The translations under genes and the position numbers were made by a program. From NCBI RefSeq assembly GCF_000725485.1, contig NZ_JOAG01000008.1, forward strand, positions 62,001 to 126,000: a stretch of 64,000 nucleotides of DNA. Direction: 5' to 3'. Shown piece by piece: positions 17,496-27,168 of this stretch; position 1 is the stretch's first letter; each line of letters begins with the position of its first letter. The stretch comes from Nonomuraea candida (GTDB taxonomy: Bacteria > Actinomycetota > Actinomycetes > Streptosporangiales > Streptosporangiaceae). Under the pieces are notes generated by a model. The model saw only the letters and a list, made by a program, of their open reading frames with translations. It was not told where the DNA came from and made no database searches.

Positions 17496-20400
17496 TCAGG
17501 CGGATTCGCGCTCCCGCAGCCGCTGGCTGACCACCTGAGTCACGCCGTCACCCCGCATGGAGACGCCGTAGAGCGCGTCGGCGATCTCCATCGTGCGCTT
17601 GTTGTGGGTGATGACGATGAGCTGTGAACTCTGTCTCAGCTCCTCGAACAACATCAGCAGCCGCTGCGTGTTGGTGTCGTCGAGGGCGGCCTCGACCTCG
17701 TCCATCACGTAGAACGGCGACGGCCGCGCCTTGAAGATCGAGATCAGGAACGCCACCGCCGTCAGCGAGCGCTCCCCGCCCGACAGCAGCGACAGCCGCT
17801 TGACCTTCTTGCCCGGCGGCCTGGCCTCGACCTCGATGCCGGTGGTCAGCATGTCGGACGGCTCGGTGAGCACCAGCCGCCCGTCGCCGCCGGGGAACAC
17901 CCTGCCGAAGATCTGCTCGAACTCGCGGGCGACGTCCTCGTAGGCGGAGGCGAACATCTGCTCCACCCGGTCGTCGACCTCCTTGACCACGGTCAGCAGG
18001 TCGCGCCTGGTCTTCTTCAGGTCTTCGAGCTGGGAGTTGAGGAAGGCGTGCCGCTCCTCCAGGGCCGCGAACTCCTCCAGCGCCAGCGGGTTGACCTTGC
18101 CGAGCTGGTTCATCTGCCGCTCGGCGGCCCTGGCGCGCTTCTCCTGCTCCTCGCGCACGTAGGGGACGGGCGGCTCGCCGGGCACGGGAGCCTCGGGGCC
18201 GTATTCGGCGATCAGCGACTCGGCGTCGACGCCGAACTCCTCCAGCGCCCGCTGCTCCATCTGCTCCAGCCGCAGCCGCTGCTCGGTGCGGGCCATCTCG
18301 TTGCCGTGCACCCGGTTGACCAGCTTGTCGAGCTCCTGGCCCAGCTCGCGCACGCGCACCCGCACCTGCTTGAGCTCGGCGTCCACGGCCACCCTGGCCA
18401 GGTCGGCCTCGTCACGCTCCCTGGAGGCCAGCCGGACGGAGTCGGCCAGCGCCGCGAGCACCTGCCTGGCGCCCTTGCTGACGGCCTCGGCCAGCGCCGC
18501 CTGGCGCCTGCGCGCGGCCCGCCGCGCGGCGGCCTGGGCGCGCTCCTCGCGCTCGCGCGCCGCGGCCCGCAGCAGGCCGTCCGCGCGGCCTTCGATGCCC
18601 TTGGCGCGTTCCTCGGCGGTGCGCACCTGCAGCCGGGTCTCCATCTCGCGCTGCCTGGCCGCCTCGACGGCGCCCGACAGGTCGTCGCGCAGGTCGGTGG
18701 TGGGCTCGGTCTCCAGCTCCTGGGAGTATTCGGCCTCGGCCAGCCGGACCTCCAGCTCCGCCAGCTCCGCCAGCCCTTCGGTACGGGCCTCCTCGGCCCT
18801 GGTCACGCTCACCGCCAGGCGCTCGGCCTCGTCGCGGGCCGCGTTGGCGGCGGCCTCCAGCTGGGCCAGCCGCCTGGCCGCCGCGGCGTTGCGCTGGTCG
18901 GCCTCCCGCTGGCGGGCCCTGACCTGGTCGAGCGCGCCCTGAGCGGCGCTGACACCGGCCTGGGCGGTGGTGACGGCGGTCTGGGCCTCGCTCACCTGGG
19001 CCTGGGCGGCCTCCAGCGCCGCCTGCGCGGCCTGCTCCGCCTCAAGCGCCGCGTCGAGCGCCACGGCGCTCGCCTCGGCCGTGGCCTCGGCCTCCTCCAG
19101 GTCTCTGACGGCCTCGTCGAGCGCCGCGCGCACCTGCAGCACCGAGGTGCCGCCCTCAGCGCCGCCCGCGGCCAGGTGGGCGGCCACGAGGTCGCCCCCG
19201 GTCGTCACGGCCCGCAGGCGGGGGTCGCGCTCGACGACCGACCGCGCGCTCGCCAGGTCGTCCACGACCACGACGCCGGCCAGCACGTGGTCGAGGGCGG
19301 GACGCAGGTGCTCGGGCACCGTCACCAGGTCGGCGGCCCACCGGCCGCCGCCGGGGGCCTGCGCGCGCGGGCGCCCGGCGAGCGGCTCCTGGCCGTCACC
19401 CCCCAGCGCCACCAGGAGCGTCGCCTGGCCCGAGCCCTGGGCGCGCAGCAGGTCGAGCGCCTCGACCGCGGTGTCCAGGCTCTTGACCGCGATGGCCTCG
19501 GCCACCGGGCCCAGCACGGCGGCCACCGCCGGCTCGGCGCCGGGCGTGACCTGCATCGACGCCGCCAGGGGGCCGAGCACGCCGCCCAGGCCGGCCTCCA
19601 GCAGCGCCGCGCCGCCGTCGCCCCTGGCCAGGCCCAGCTCCAGGGCGTCGCGCCGGGCGGCCAGCGCGGCCACCGAGCGCTGCGCCTCCTGGTCGGCGGC
19701 GCGGGCGGTGCCCACGCCCGCCTTGGCGGCCTGCAGCGCCGCGCGCGGCGCGTCGAGGGCCGACTTGGCCTCCTCCGCCGCGGCGCGCGCCTCGTCGGCG
19801 ACCGCCCTGGCCTCCTCGACCACGGCCTGCGCGGTGGCCAGCTCTTCGGCGAGCGCGGGATCGGCCGCGGGCTCCTCCAGGCGCTGGGCCTCCAGGTCTT
19901 CCCTGGCCTGCCGCTCGCGCTCGGCCGCGTCGGCCACGGCCTGCCTGAGCCGCCCGAGCTCCTCCTCGGCGGCGCGGGCGCGGCTGCGTACGGAGTCGAC
20001 CTGGCCGCGCAGCTTGGCCAGGCCCTCGCGCCGGTCGGCGGCGGCCCTGGCGGCCATCGCCAGGCGGCGCTCCTCCGCGCTCAGCGCGGCCTCGGCCTCG
20101 GCCCGCCGCTCGACGGCCTCCTCCAGCAGCTCCTGCGCCTGTTCGAGCTCGGCCTTGAGGATCAGCTCCCGCTCGCGCACCTCGGCCGCCTCGCGTTCGA
20201 GGTCTTCGGGGTCGCGGCCGCGGCGCTCGATGGCGGCGGCGTCGAGGGCGTGCCGGTGGCGCTCGGCGGCCAGTTGTTCGAGGCCGGTGATGCGCTCGCG
20301 CAGGGAGGAGAGCCGGAAGTAGGTCTCCTGGGCGGCGGCCAGCCGGGGCTGCGTCTCGGCCTCGGCGGCCTCCAGCGCCGCCTCGCGCTGCTGCGCCTCG

Positions 20401-21188
20401 GCCAGCTCGGCCTCGACCTGCCGCCGCCGGGCCGTGATCGCGGCCTCGTCGGCGGCCTCGCGCTCCAGCGTGGCCCGCAGGATGCACACGTCGTCGGCCA
20501 GCAGGCGGAGCCTGGCGTCGCGCAGGTCGGCCTGGATGACGGCGGCCTTGCGGGCGATCTCGGCCTGGCGGCCCAGCGGCTTGAGCTGGCGGCGCAGCTC
20601 GGTGGCGAGGTCCTGGACGCGGGTCAGGTTGGCCTGCATCGCGTCGAGCTTGCGCAGCGCCTTCTCCTTGCGCTTGCGGTGCTTGAGCACGCCCGCGGCC
20701 TCTTCGATGAACGCCCGCCGATCCTCCGGGCCCGCGTGCAGGACGGCGTCGAGCTGGCCCTGCCCCACGATGACGTGCATCTCGCGCCCGATGCCCGAGT
20801 CGGACAGCAGCTCCTGGATGTCGAGCAGGCGGCAGGTGTCGCCGTTGATGGCGTATTCGCTCTGCCCGGAGCGGAACATCAGCCGGCTGATCGTGACCTC
20901 GGTGTAGTCGATCGGCAGCGCGCCGTCGGTGTTGTCGATGGTCAGCGTCACCTCGGCGCGCCCGAGCGGCGGGCGGGAGGAGGTGCCGGCGAAGATGACG
21001 TCCTCCATCTTGCCGCCGCGCAGCGACTTGGCGCTGTGCTCGCCCATGACCCAGGCCAGGGCGTCGACGACGTTGGACTTGCCGGAGCCGTTGGGGCCGA
21101 CCACGCAGGTGATGCCGGGCTCGAACCGCAGGGCGGTCGCGGAGGCGAAGGATTTGAAGCCGCGCAGGGTGAGGGTCTTCAAGTACAA
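17496..21188 (-). CDS. smc: chromosome segregation protein SMC
   Basis: 1230 residues. N-terminal ATPase half with Walker A GPNGSGKS (31-38), long coiled coils (~165-500 and ~680-1020), a hinge around 510-660 and a C-terminal head with signature LSLLSGGERSLTAVAFL and Walker B FYVMDEVEAALDD. SMC dimers with ScpA/ScpB condense and segregate chromosomes. The TTG start gives MYLKTLTLRGFKSFAS, the standard SMC N-terminus, with a GGGGGG ribosome site. The protein is slightly longer than the usual 1180-1200 because of Ala/Glu-rich coiled coil. Confidence 0.97.
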   Translation of the reverse strand: MYLKTLTLRGFKSFASATALRFEPGITCVVGPNGSGKSNVVDALAWVMGEHSAKSLRGGKMEDVIFAGTSSRPPLGRAEVTLTIDNTDGALPIDYTEVTISRLMFRSGQSEYAINGDTCRLLDIQELLSDSGIGREMHVIVGQGQLDAVLHAGPEDRRAFIEEAAGVLKHRKRKEKALRKLDAMQANLTRVQDLATELRRQLKPLGRQAEIARKAAVIQADLRDARLRLLADDVCILRATLEREAADEAAITARRRQVEAELAEAQQREAALEAAEAETQPRLAAAQETYFRLSSLRERITGLEQLAAERHRHALDAAAIERRGRDPEDLEREAAEVRERELILKAELEQAQELLEEAVERRAEAEAALSAEERRLAMAARAAADRREGLAKLRGQVDSVRSRARAAEEELGRLRQAVADAAERERQAREDLEAQRLEEPAADPALAEELATAQAVVEEARAVADEARAAAEEAKSALDAPRAALQAAKAGVGTARAADQEAQRSVAALAARRDALELGLARGDGGAALLEAGLGGVLGPLAASMQVTPGAEPAVAAVLGPVAEAIAVKSLDTAVEALDLLRAQGSGQATLLVALGGDGQEPLAGRPRAQAPGGGRWAADLVTVPEHLRPALDHVLAGVVVVDDLASARSVVERDPRLRAVTTGGDLVAAHLAAGGAEGGTSVLQVRAALDEAVRDLEEAEATAEASAVALDAALEAEQAAQAALEAAQAQVSEAQTAVTTAQAGVSAAQGALDQVRARQREADQRNAAAARRLAQLEAAANAARDEAERLAVSVTRAEEARTEGLAELAELEVRLAEAEYSQELETEPTTDLRDDLSGAVEAARQREMETRLQVRTAEERAKGIEGRADGLLRAAAREREERAQAAARRAARRRQAALAEAVSKGARQVLAALADSVRLASRERDEADLARVAVDAELKQVRVRVRELGQELDKLVNRVHGNEMARTEQRLRLEQMEQRALEEFGVDAESLIAEYGPEAPVPGEPPVPYVREEQEKRARAAERQMNQLGKVNPLALEEFAALEERHAFLNSQLEDLKKTRRDLLTVVKEVDDRVEQMFASAYEDVAREFEQIFGRVFPGGDGRLVLTEPSDMLTTGIEVEARPPGKKVKRLSLLSGGERSLTAVAFLISIFKARPSPFYVMDEVEAALDDTNTQRLLMLFEELRQSSQLIVITHNKRTMEIADALYGVSMRGDGVTQVVSQRLRERESA

Positions 21189-21312
21189 GAGCGCGACCCC
21201 CCTTCTCCCCTGAACGGACTCCGGAAAAGCCTACTGGTCCTCACCGCCCGACGTGGGCATGGACGGTCAGGGCCCGGCTTGACCAGGAGTTGGGCATTCG
21301 GGGCAAATAACA

Positions 21313-21337
21313 AGGGACGCCTCTTCGAGACGTCCCT
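21313..21337 (-). terminator. rho-independent terminator
   Basis: Stem AGGGACG/CGTCCCT with inner CTC/GAG pairs and a TTC loop; on the minus strand it is followed by TTGTTATTT. It lies directly after the 64-residue gene and before smc. Confidence 0.7.
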
Positions 21338-21359
21338 GGGTCTTGCGCTCCGATCACTC

Positions 21360-21554
21360 TCAGGTGAGTGCCGGCTCGCGCTCTTGCACGCGGCTTAGAG
21401 CCTCGTCGCGGGTTTGCGCCGCAAGAGCGTCATTCGTGGCCTGAAGTCGGATGAGTTCTGCCTCGAGATCCCGGATACGCTGCTGCAGGCGGCGCATCTC
21501 CGAGACCATTCGAGGGTCAGGACCGCCGACGTGGCCGAGTAGAGCCTTCGCCAT
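21360..21554 (-). CDS. small coiled-coil protein, unknown function
   Basis: 64 residues. After a short N-terminus (MAKALLGHVGGPDPR) the rest is a predicted coiled coil with heptad Leu/Ile spacing (EMRRLQQRIRDLEAELIRLQ). GGAGG precedes the ATG. It has its own terminator downstream and a possible promoter upstream, so it appears to be a single-gene transcript between acyP and smc. No function is assigned. Confidence 0.7.
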   Translation of the reverse strand: MAKALLGHVGGPDPRMVSEMRRLQQRIRDLEAELIRLQATNDALAAQTRDEALSRVQEREPALT

Positions 21555-21710
21555 GGTAAAGGGTCCTCCACGCTGAGTGACCAGACTGGTTCGCGCACTT
21601 CTATTCCGCGGGAGGGGTGCGCGTGGTACCTAACAAGAGTCGCACCGGCAGTGTGGGCGGTCAAGTCGAACGAACCGCTGCGCCCTACTGATGGGCACTC
21701 CCGACACCTA

Positions 21711-21739
21711 ACTATACCCTATTTGGGCCGTTTAACGAA
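21711..21739 (-). promoter_or_regulatory. possible promoter for the 64-residue gene
   Basis: Minus strand TTCGTT (21739-21734), 17-nt spacer, TATAGT (21716-21711), in an AT-richer patch of the acyP to coiled-coil gap. The -35 match is weak. Confidence 0.35.
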
Positions 21740-21744
21740 AGCGA

Positions 21745-22032
21745 CTACCTCTCCACGAAACCCCCCAAACTACCTCGGGGTTCGCTCCAGCGTTCCACTA
21801 CTCCATCGACCCTGCCCGGCGTGTCGCAACCTCTGAGCAGCGCCAGCAGCTTGTCGCACGCCTCGCGCGGCCCCTCCGCGACCACCTCGACGCGGCCGTC
21901 GTCGGTGTTGCGGGCCCAGCCCACCAGGCCGAGCTCCAGCGCCCGTGCCCGGGTCCACCAGCGAAAACCCACACCCTGGACCCTGCCCCGCACCCACGCG
22001 GTCAGCCGGGCGTCCCCGCCGCTCTCCGGCAT
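21745..22032 (-). CDS. acyP: acylphosphatase
   Basis: 95 residues with the full acylphosphatase signature: [11 protein letters not shown] (substrate-binding Arg in the VQGVGFR loop) and [17 protein letters not shown] (catalytic Asn). It hydrolyses acyl phosphates such as carbamoyl- or acetyl-phosphate. A GAGGAGAAGAG ribosome site precedes the ATG. It belongs to the mutM-acyP-smc-ftsY neighbourhood of actinomycetes, here split from mutM by a LysR/MFS pair. Confidence 0.95.
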   Translation of the reverse strand: MPESGGDARLTAWVRGRVQGVGFRWWTRARALELGLVGWARNTDDGRVEVVAEGPREACDKLLALLRGCDTPGRVDGVVERWSEPRGSLGGFVER

Positions 22033-22144
22033 CTCTTCTCCTCACGCCACACCCGCCGGCCGGCGCCCGGCCGGCGGGTCCTCGCCCCGCGGGCCGTCGC
22101 GCCGGCGGGCTCCTCGTTCCCGCGGGCCGTCACGCCGCGGGCCC

Positions 22145-23047
22145 TCACGCCACCAAGGATTCCACTACGCCCGCCCTGGCCTCCGCCGCCTCGTTGAACG
22201 CCCTGATGGCGGCCGTTTCGCGGGCCTTGACCCAGGCCAGCCCGAAGATCGAGGCGGGCAGCCCGTTGACGGGCACGAAGACGATCTCGGGGCGGTGGTG
22301 CTGGAGCGCCGTGGGCGTGCACAACAGCATTCCGCCCCGGTTGAGCGCCACCTGAGTCAAGCCCTCCTGCGTGGTCGCCACCCTGCCGGCGAGGGGAATC
22401 GGACGTCCGGAAGGGGTCACGGAGGGTGCGATCCGCTCGTGCCAGAAGCGCGGCGCCGGGCCGCAGAGCCCGATGAGCGGGATCGAGGCCAGCTCCTCCA
22501 CGCCGATCACCGCCCGGCCCGCCAGCGGGTGGCGGGTGGACAGGCCGATGCGGTGGGAGACGTTGTTCAGCGCGCCGCCGGTGGCCAGGTCGGGCTCGTC
22601 CACGGGCAGCAGCGTGAACGCGATGTCCACCTGCCCCGCCCGCAGCTTGCCGAAGGGGTCGGAGAGCGGGATCTCGACCAGCTCGACCACGCAGCCGGGG
22701 TTGCGGCGCTCGAAGGCCCGCACGCTGCCGGTGACCACGTCGGTGGGCGTGGCCAGGAAGCCGGCCCTGAGCACCCCCGTCACCTCGCGGGCCGCCGCCT
22801 TGGCATTGGTCACGGCGCCGGCCAGGCCGTCGTAGGCGGGTCTCAGGTCGGCCAGGAACCGCTCGCCGAGCGGCGTCAGCCGCACGCGCCTGCTCGTACG
22901 CTCGAGGAGCCGGCCGCCGATCCTCGTCTCCAGAGAGCGCAGGAGCTGGCTGACGCGACCGGGTGACAGGTAGAGGCGCTCCGCCGTACGCGCGAAGTGC
23001 AACTCCTCGCTGAGCACGATGAAGCACTCCAGCTCCCTGAACTCCAT
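22145..23047 (-). CDS. LysR-family transcriptional regulator
   Basis: 300 residues. N-terminal winged helix-turn-helix (MEFRELECFIVLSEELHFAR, then LYLSPGRVSQLLRSLETRIG) and a C-terminal LysR substrate-binding fold (~90-290). GAAGGAGGCGGT precedes the ATG at 23047. It is divergent from the MFS exporter at 23139 with a 91-bp gap, the standard layout for a LysR regulator controlling its neighbour. The effector is unknown. Confidence 0.93.
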   Translation of the reverse strand: MEFRELECFIVLSEELHFARTAERLYLSPGRVSQLLRSLETRIGGRLLERTSRRVRLTPLGERFLADLRPAYDGLAGAVTNAKAAAREVTGVLRAGFLATPTDVVTGSVRAFERRNPGCVVELVEIPLSDPFGKLRAGQVDIAFTLLPVDEPDLATGGALNNVSHRIGLSTRHPLAGRAVIGVEELASIPLIGLCGPAPRFWHERIAPSVTPSGRPIPLAGRVATTQEGLTQVALNRGGMLLCTPTALQHHRPEIVFVPVNGLPASIFGLAWVKARETAAIRAFNEAAEARAGVVESLVA

Positions 23048-23138
23048 ACCGCCTCCTTCTCGATCGCTTAGCCTGCCTAAACCAAGCCTTCGAGGTTCGT
23101 CATTGTTCCCGTGCGCGGCCGGCAAGAGGCTGGGCGTC

Positions 23139-24314
23139 ATGACTGTGACTGACGTTTCCGGCGCCGTACGGGCGCGCTGGCTCGCCGTGGCCTCGGTCGG
23201 GGTGGGCACGTTCACCGTGGTGACCAGCGAGATGCTGCCCGTCGGCCTGCTGACTTCGATGGCCGCCGACCTCGGCGTCTCCCCCGGCACGGCCGGCATG
23301 GCGATGTCGGCCCCCGGGCTGGTGGCGGCCGTCTCCGCGCCCCTGCTGGCCGTCACCGCGCGCCGGACCGACCGGCGCGTCCTGCTGATCGGGCTGATGG
23401 CGCTGCTGGCGGTGGCGAACCTGGCGGCGGCGCTCGCGCCGAGCCATCCGGTCATGCTGGCCGCCCGGGTGCTGACCGGGGTGAGCATCGGCGGGTTCTG
23501 GGCGTTCGCGGCCGGGCTGGGCGTGCGGCTGGTGCCCGAGCCCTCGGTGGGCCGGGCCACCTCGGTGATCCTGGGCGGGGTGTCCGTGGCGTCGGTGCTG
23601 GGGGTGCCGGCGGGGACGTTCGTGTCGTCGTTCGCCGGGTGGCGCAGCGCGTTCGTCGCGGCGGCGGTGCTGGCCCTGGTCCTGGTCGCGCTGCTGGCCG
23701 CCACGCTGCCGCCGCTGAAGCCGCAGGCCGGTCCTTCGCCCTCCCCCGCGCCGGACAAGCGCTCCTCGTGGCTCTCAGGGCCGGTCGTGCTCGTCCTCGT
23801 CCTGACCACCCTGACCGTCTCGGGCCACTTCGCGGCCTACACCTACGTCCGCCCGTTCATGGAGCAGGTCGCCGGCGCCGGCCCCGCCCTGGTCAGCGCC
23901 GCCCTCCTCGTGTACGGCGCCGCCGGGGTCCTGGGCAACTTCGCCGCCGGCGCCCGGGCTGCCAGGAACCCCCAGATCACGCTGATCGTGCTGGTCCTGC
24001 TCATGGCGGTGGCCATGGCGGCCCTCGTGCTGGTCGGCCTGCCGCCGCTGGCCGCCCTCGTGGTCTGGGGCCTCGGCTACGGCGGCGTCGGGGTGACCCT
24101 GCAACTGTGGATCATGCGCTCGGGCGCCGGCGAGATGGGCACGGCGCTCTACGTGGGCGCGTTCAACGTCTCCATCGCGCTCGGCTCGTTCATCGGCGGC
24201 CGGCTCACAGACGGCCTGTCCGTCTCCGCCGTGATGTGGGCCGGCGCCGCGCTCACGCTGCTCAGCGCGGCCGTCGCTGGCATCGCGGGCAGGAGTAGGA
24301 CGAGCGGTTCATGA
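23139..24314 (+). CDS. MFS drug/sugar efflux transporter (DHA1 type)
   Basis: 391 residues with twelve hydrophobic segments. The N-terminal pattern [20 protein letters not shown] is typical of the DHA1 group (AraJ, CmlR and related exporters), and motif A-like RRTDRRVLL lies between segments 2 and 3. A Pro/Ser-rich loop (~200-212) separates the two six-helix halves. The last 17 codons run antisense over the end of mutM (53-nt overlap). Divergent from the LysR gene. Substrate unknown. Confidence 0.9.
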   Translation: MTVTDVSGAVRARWLAVASVGVGTFTVVTSEMLPVGLLTSMAADLGVSPGTAGMAMSAPGLVAAVSAPLLAVTARRTDRRVLLIGLMALLAVANLAAALAPSHPVMLAARVLTGVSIGGFWAFAAGLGVRLVPEPSVGRATSVILGGVSVASVLGVPAGTFVSSFAGWRSAFVAAAVLALVLVALLAATLPPLKPQAGPSPSPAPDKRSSWLSGPVVLVLVLTTLTVSGHFAAYTYVRPFMEQVAGAGPALVSAALLVYGAAGVLGNFAAGARAARNPQITLIVLVLLMAVAMAALVLVGLPPLAALVVWGLGYGGVGVTLQLWIMRSGAGEMGTALYVGAFNVSIALGSFIGGRLTDGLSVSAVMWAGAALTLLSAAVAGIAGRSRTSGS

Positions 24315-25107
24315 ACACCTCGCGCCTGATGGCCGTGCCGCAGCGGGAGCAGGGCAGGTCACGGCGGCCGTACGCCTCCAGCGAGCGCTCGAAGTAGCCG
24401 CTCTCGCCGTTGACGTTGACGTACAGGCTGTCGAAGGACGTGCCGCCCTGCTCCAGGGCGGCGCTCATGACCGTGCGGACGGCGGCGAGCAGCTCGGCCA
24501 CCTTGGGCCGGGTGAGCGTCTCCGTGGAACGGGAGCCGTGCAGCCTGGCCATCCACAGCGCCTCGTCGGCGTAGATGTTGCCGACGCCGCTGATCAGCGA
24601 CTGATCGAGGAGCGCCCGCTTGATCTCGGTGCGCCTGGCCCTGAGCCTGCGGGTGAACCCGGCCTCGTCGAACGCCGCCTCGAACGGGTCGGGGGCGATG
24701 TGGGAGATCGGCTCCGGCACGTCCCCGGCCAGCGGGGTCAGCATGACGTGGCCGAACGTGCGCTGGTCGACGAAGCGCAGGTCGGGGCCGCCGTCCGCGA
24801 ACCGCAGGCGGACCCGCAGGTGCTTCTCCGGCGGGGAGTCCTGATCGACGACGAGGAGCTGGCCGCTCATCCCCAGGTGCGCCAGCAGCGCCTCTTCCGC
24901 GCCCGACAGCGGAAGCCACAGGTACTTGCCGCGCCGCCGCGCCGACAGCACCGTACGGCCCTTGAGCCGGTCGGTGAACTCGTCGGCGCCCGGGGCGTGC
25001 CGCCTGATCGCGCGGGGGTGCAGCACCTCCGCCGAGGCGATCTCGCGTCCGGTCACCCATCGCGCGAGGCCGCGCCTGACGACCTCGACCTCCGGCAGCT
25101 CAGGCAC
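24262..25107 (-). CDS. mutM: formamidopyrimidine-DNA glycosylase
   Basis: 281 residues starting [10 protein letters not shown], where Pro2 (after Met removal) is the catalytic nucleophile and Glu3 essential. Lys61 in RRGKYLWL matches the conserved lysine of the active site, the helix-two-turn-helix is near 150-175 ([20 protein letters not shown]), and the C-terminal zinc finger uses Cys253, Cys256, Cys273 and Cys276. It removes 8-oxoguanine and related lesions. Its 3' end, coding the zinc finger, overlaps the convergent MFS gene. Confidence 0.97.
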   Translation of the reverse strand: MPELPEVEVVRRGLARWVTGREIASAEVLHPRAIRRHAPGADEFTDRLKGRTVLSARRRGKYLWLPLSGAEEALLAHLGMSGQLLVVDQDSPPEKHLRVRLRFADGGPDLRFVDQRTFGHVMLTPLAGDVPEPISHIAPDPFEAAFDEAGFTRRLRARRTEIKRALLDQSLISGVGNIYADEALWMARLHGSRSTETLTRPKVAELLAAVRTVMSAALEQGGTSFDSLYVNVNGESGYFERSLEAYGRRDLPCSRCGTAIRREVFMNRSSYSCPRCQRRPR

Positions 25108-25191
25108 TTCCGACCCCGCCTCTCCATCGCTGGGGGAACACGAATCTCACCCTGCGGACAACACCGGCCCGCGCCATCCGCCTTCCCGCCC

Positions 25192-25318
25192 GCTCCAGCG
25201 GCCTTTCTCGCGCGTCGCACCGGCTCCGGCGGCCTGTTTCGTCCGTCGAGCCAGGTCCGGTGGCCTGTTCCCGCCCGGTGCGGCCGGTCCGGTGAGCCGT
25301 TCCCTTCCGGCCGGGCCG
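25192..25318. repeat. degenerate 32-bp tandem repeat, 4 units
   Basis: Units at 25192-25222, 25223-25254, 25255-25286 and 25287-25318 share GYTCCGGYGGCCTGTTYC-like cores. They fill most of the mutM-rnc gap, ending 49 nt before the rnc stop codon. Confidence 0.7.
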
Positions 25319-25367
25319 GAGCGGCGGGGGTCCGGGGGTGGCGGGCGGGGCCGCAGGGGTGGGGCGG

Positions 25368-26108
25368 TCAGCCCGTGGGCTGGCTCTCCCGCTGGTCGCG
25401 GCGGGCCCTGATGCGGGTCCAGGCCGCCTCGGCCGCCTGCTGCTCGGCCTCCTTCTTGCTGCGCCCGGTGCCCGAGCCGTAGGACTCGCCGCCGACCCGC
25501 ACCATGGCCGTGAACGACTTGGCGTGGTCGGGGCCGCTCTCCTCGACGTGGTATTCGGGCACGCCCAGCGCCTCGGAGGCGGTCAGCTCCTGCAGCGAGG
25601 TCTTCCAGTCGAGCCCGGCGCCGAGCGAGGCCGAGCGCACGATCAGCGGGTCGAACAGCAGGTGGACGACCCGGAACGCCTCGTCGAGCCCCTTGTCGAC
25701 GTAGATCGCGCCGATCAGCGCTTCAAGGGTGTCGGCCAGGATGGACGACTTGTCGCGTCCGCCGGTGCCCTCCTCGCCCCTGCCGAGCCGCAGGAACCGG
25801 CCCAGGCCGAGGCCGCGGGCCACGTCGGCCAGCGCGCGCATGTTGACCACCGCGGCCCGCAGCTTGGCGAGCTGACCTTCCGGCAGGTCGGGGTGGTTGC
25901 GGTAGAGGGTGTCGGTGACCACCAGGCCCAGCACCGAGTCGCCCAGGAACTCCAGGCGCTCGTTGGTGGGCAGGCCGCCGTTCTCGTACGCGTAGGAGCG
26001 GTGCGTCAGCGCCCGCTCGAGAATGTCGGGGTCCAGGCCGACCGACAGGACCCGCTCCAGCTCGTCTCTGGCGACCTCCACGGCCACCGGCTTAGGACCT
26101 GCGCCCAC
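25368..26108 (-). CDS. rnc: ribonuclease III
   Basis: 246 residues. The catalytic RNase III domain has the signature [16 protein letters not shown] with Asp57 and the second metal-binding acid Glu129 in [16 protein letters not shown] double-stranded RNA-binding domain follows (~165-240). The enzyme cuts dsRNA in rRNA precursors and regulatory stem-loops. The leader between rpmF and rnc (255 bp) carries two stable stem-loops, one of which could be a self-cleavage site, as is established for Streptomyces and E. coli rnc mRNAs. Confidence 0.97.
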   Translation of the reverse strand: MGAGPKPVAVEVARDELERVLSVGLDPDILERALTHRSYAYENGGLPTNERLEFLGDSVLGLVVTDTLYRNHPDLPEGQLAKLRAAVVNMRALADVARGLGLGRFLRLGRGEEGTGGRDKSSILADTLEALIGAIYVDKGLDEAFRVVHLLFDPLIVRSASLGAGLDWKTSLQELTASEALGVPEYHVEESGPDHAKSFTAMVRVGGESYGSGTGRSKKEAEQQAAEAAWTRIRARRDQRESQPTG

Positions 26109-26166
26109 GTGCTTCCTCCTCGGACATCATTCACGAGGCGCGCCGGCTGCGCATGATGCCCGAAAA

Positions 26167-26210
26167 CGTGGTGGGCGTCGGGGTAGCACGTAGCCCCGGC
26201 GTCCACCACG
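26167..26210 (-). promoter_or_regulatory. long stem-loop in the rnc leader
   Basis: CGTGGTGG pairs with CCACCACG, then CG/CG and CGGGG/CCCCG with two single mismatches, closed by a 10-nt loop: 15 pairs in the mRNA strand. It lies 58-102 nt upstream of the rnc start codon. It could be an RNase III autocleavage site or the terminator of the rpmF transcript. Confidence 0.6.
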
Positions 26211-26250
26211 ACCGCGGGCGAACCGCCGCCGCGCGCACTGAGACGGTAAC

Positions 26251-26281
26251 GCCGACCGAGGCACAATCGCACCCGGTCGGC
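26251..26281 (-). promoter_or_regulatory. second stem-loop in the rnc leader
   Basis: Perfect 8-bp stem GCCGACCG/CGGTCGGC with a 15-nt loop, between the long rnc leader hairpin and the end of rpmF. May be part of rpmF termination. Confidence 0.45.
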
Positions 26282-26363
26282 ATCACGTCAACTGCTGACG
26301 GGAAACCCGTGCCGCGGTCCGCCGTCGTGACGGCGGGCCGGAGCCGGCTCTCCCGATGGCGGA

Positions 26364-26543
26364 TCAGGCGGACGGCTCGATGACCTGACGACGGTTGTAG
26401 GTGCCGCAGGTGGGGCACGCGATGTGCGGCTGCTTGGGCGAACGGCACTGCGGGCAGCTCACCAGGGCGACAGCAGTCGTCTTCCACTGGGAGCGACGGG
26501 CGCGGGTGTTGCTCCGCGACATCTTTCGCTTCGGGACGGCCAC
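26364..26543 (-). CDS. rpmF: 50S ribosomal protein L32
   Basis: 59 residues, too short for most ORF callers. It begins [20 protein letters not shown], the invariant L32 N-terminus, and carries a zinc ribbon (Cys30, Cys33, Cys43, Cys46 in CPQC and CPTC), so it is the C+ form. GTG start. It begins one base after the yceD stop, and the yceD-rpmF pair is conserved across bacteria. Confidence 0.97.
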   Translation of the reverse strand: MAVPKRKMSRSNTRARRSQWKTTAVALVSCPQCRSPKQPHIACPTCGTYNRRQVIEPSA

Positions 26544-26544
26544 G

Positions 26545-27096
26545 TCACTTCTCCTGATCGTTATCTTTGTCGGTAATCAGACCTTGCAACGACGCCCACC
26601 GGGCGTCGATCTTCTCGTGCCGGTGGTCTTCGCCGGCCTCGGCCAGCTTGACCCCGCACTCCGCGCAGAGACCCGGGCAGTCCTCACCGCACACGGGGCT
26701 CAGCGGCAGTGCGAGCACCACCGCGTCGCGGAACGTCGGCTCGAGGTCGAGCAGCTCGCCGTCGAGCAGCGAATCCTCCTCCGAGGCGTCCTCGTCGGAG
26801 TAGAAGAACAGCTCCTGCAGATCGACCTCGATCTCCGAGGAGACCGGATCGAGGCACCGCGCGCACTCCCCGGCGAGCGGGGCCTGCGCCGTGCCCGAGA
26901 CGAGCACGCCTTCCATCACTGCTTCGAGCCGGAGGTCCAGCTCGACTTCGGCGTCTTTGGGGACACCGATCATGTCGACGCCGAGGTCTGCCGGTGCCGG
27001 GAGGGTCAGGGCCAACTGCCGCATCGTTCCCGGCCGCTTACCCAGGTCATGGGTGGAGATCACCCACGGGGAGCGGGGGTCGAGGTGCTGAGTCAT
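26545..27096 (-). CDS. yceD: YceD/DUF177 family protein
   Basis: 183 residues from ATG 27096, which yields [19 protein letters not shown], the usual actinobacterial N-terminus (ATG 27114 would add six residues). The conserved CARCLDPV element and the cysteine-rich [13 protein letters not shown] motif are present, with an acidic stretch between them. DUF177 proteins are encoded with rpmF in most bacteria and affect 23S rRNA levels in E. coli and plants. Directly coupled to rpmF. Confidence 0.92.
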   Translation of the reverse strand: MTQHLDPRSPWVISTHDLGKRPGTMRQLALTLPAPADLGVDMIGVPKDAEVELDLRLEAVMEGVLVSGTAQAPLAGECARCLDPVSSEIEVDLQELFFYSDEDASEEDSLLDGELLDLEPTFRDAVVLALPLSPVCGEDCPGLCAECGVKLAEAGEDHRHEKIDARWASLQGLITDKDNDQEK

Positions 27097-27168
27097 CCTG
27101 CTCTCGCTAGGCATGGCGAAAACGATCGCCGTCGTACAAGGCCGAAATGAAAGGATAGCAGCTCGCGC

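Noticed and set aside
18048..21398. 1116-codon plus-strand open frame
   Set aside because: Antisense shadow of smc; composition mirrors the coiled-coil codons.
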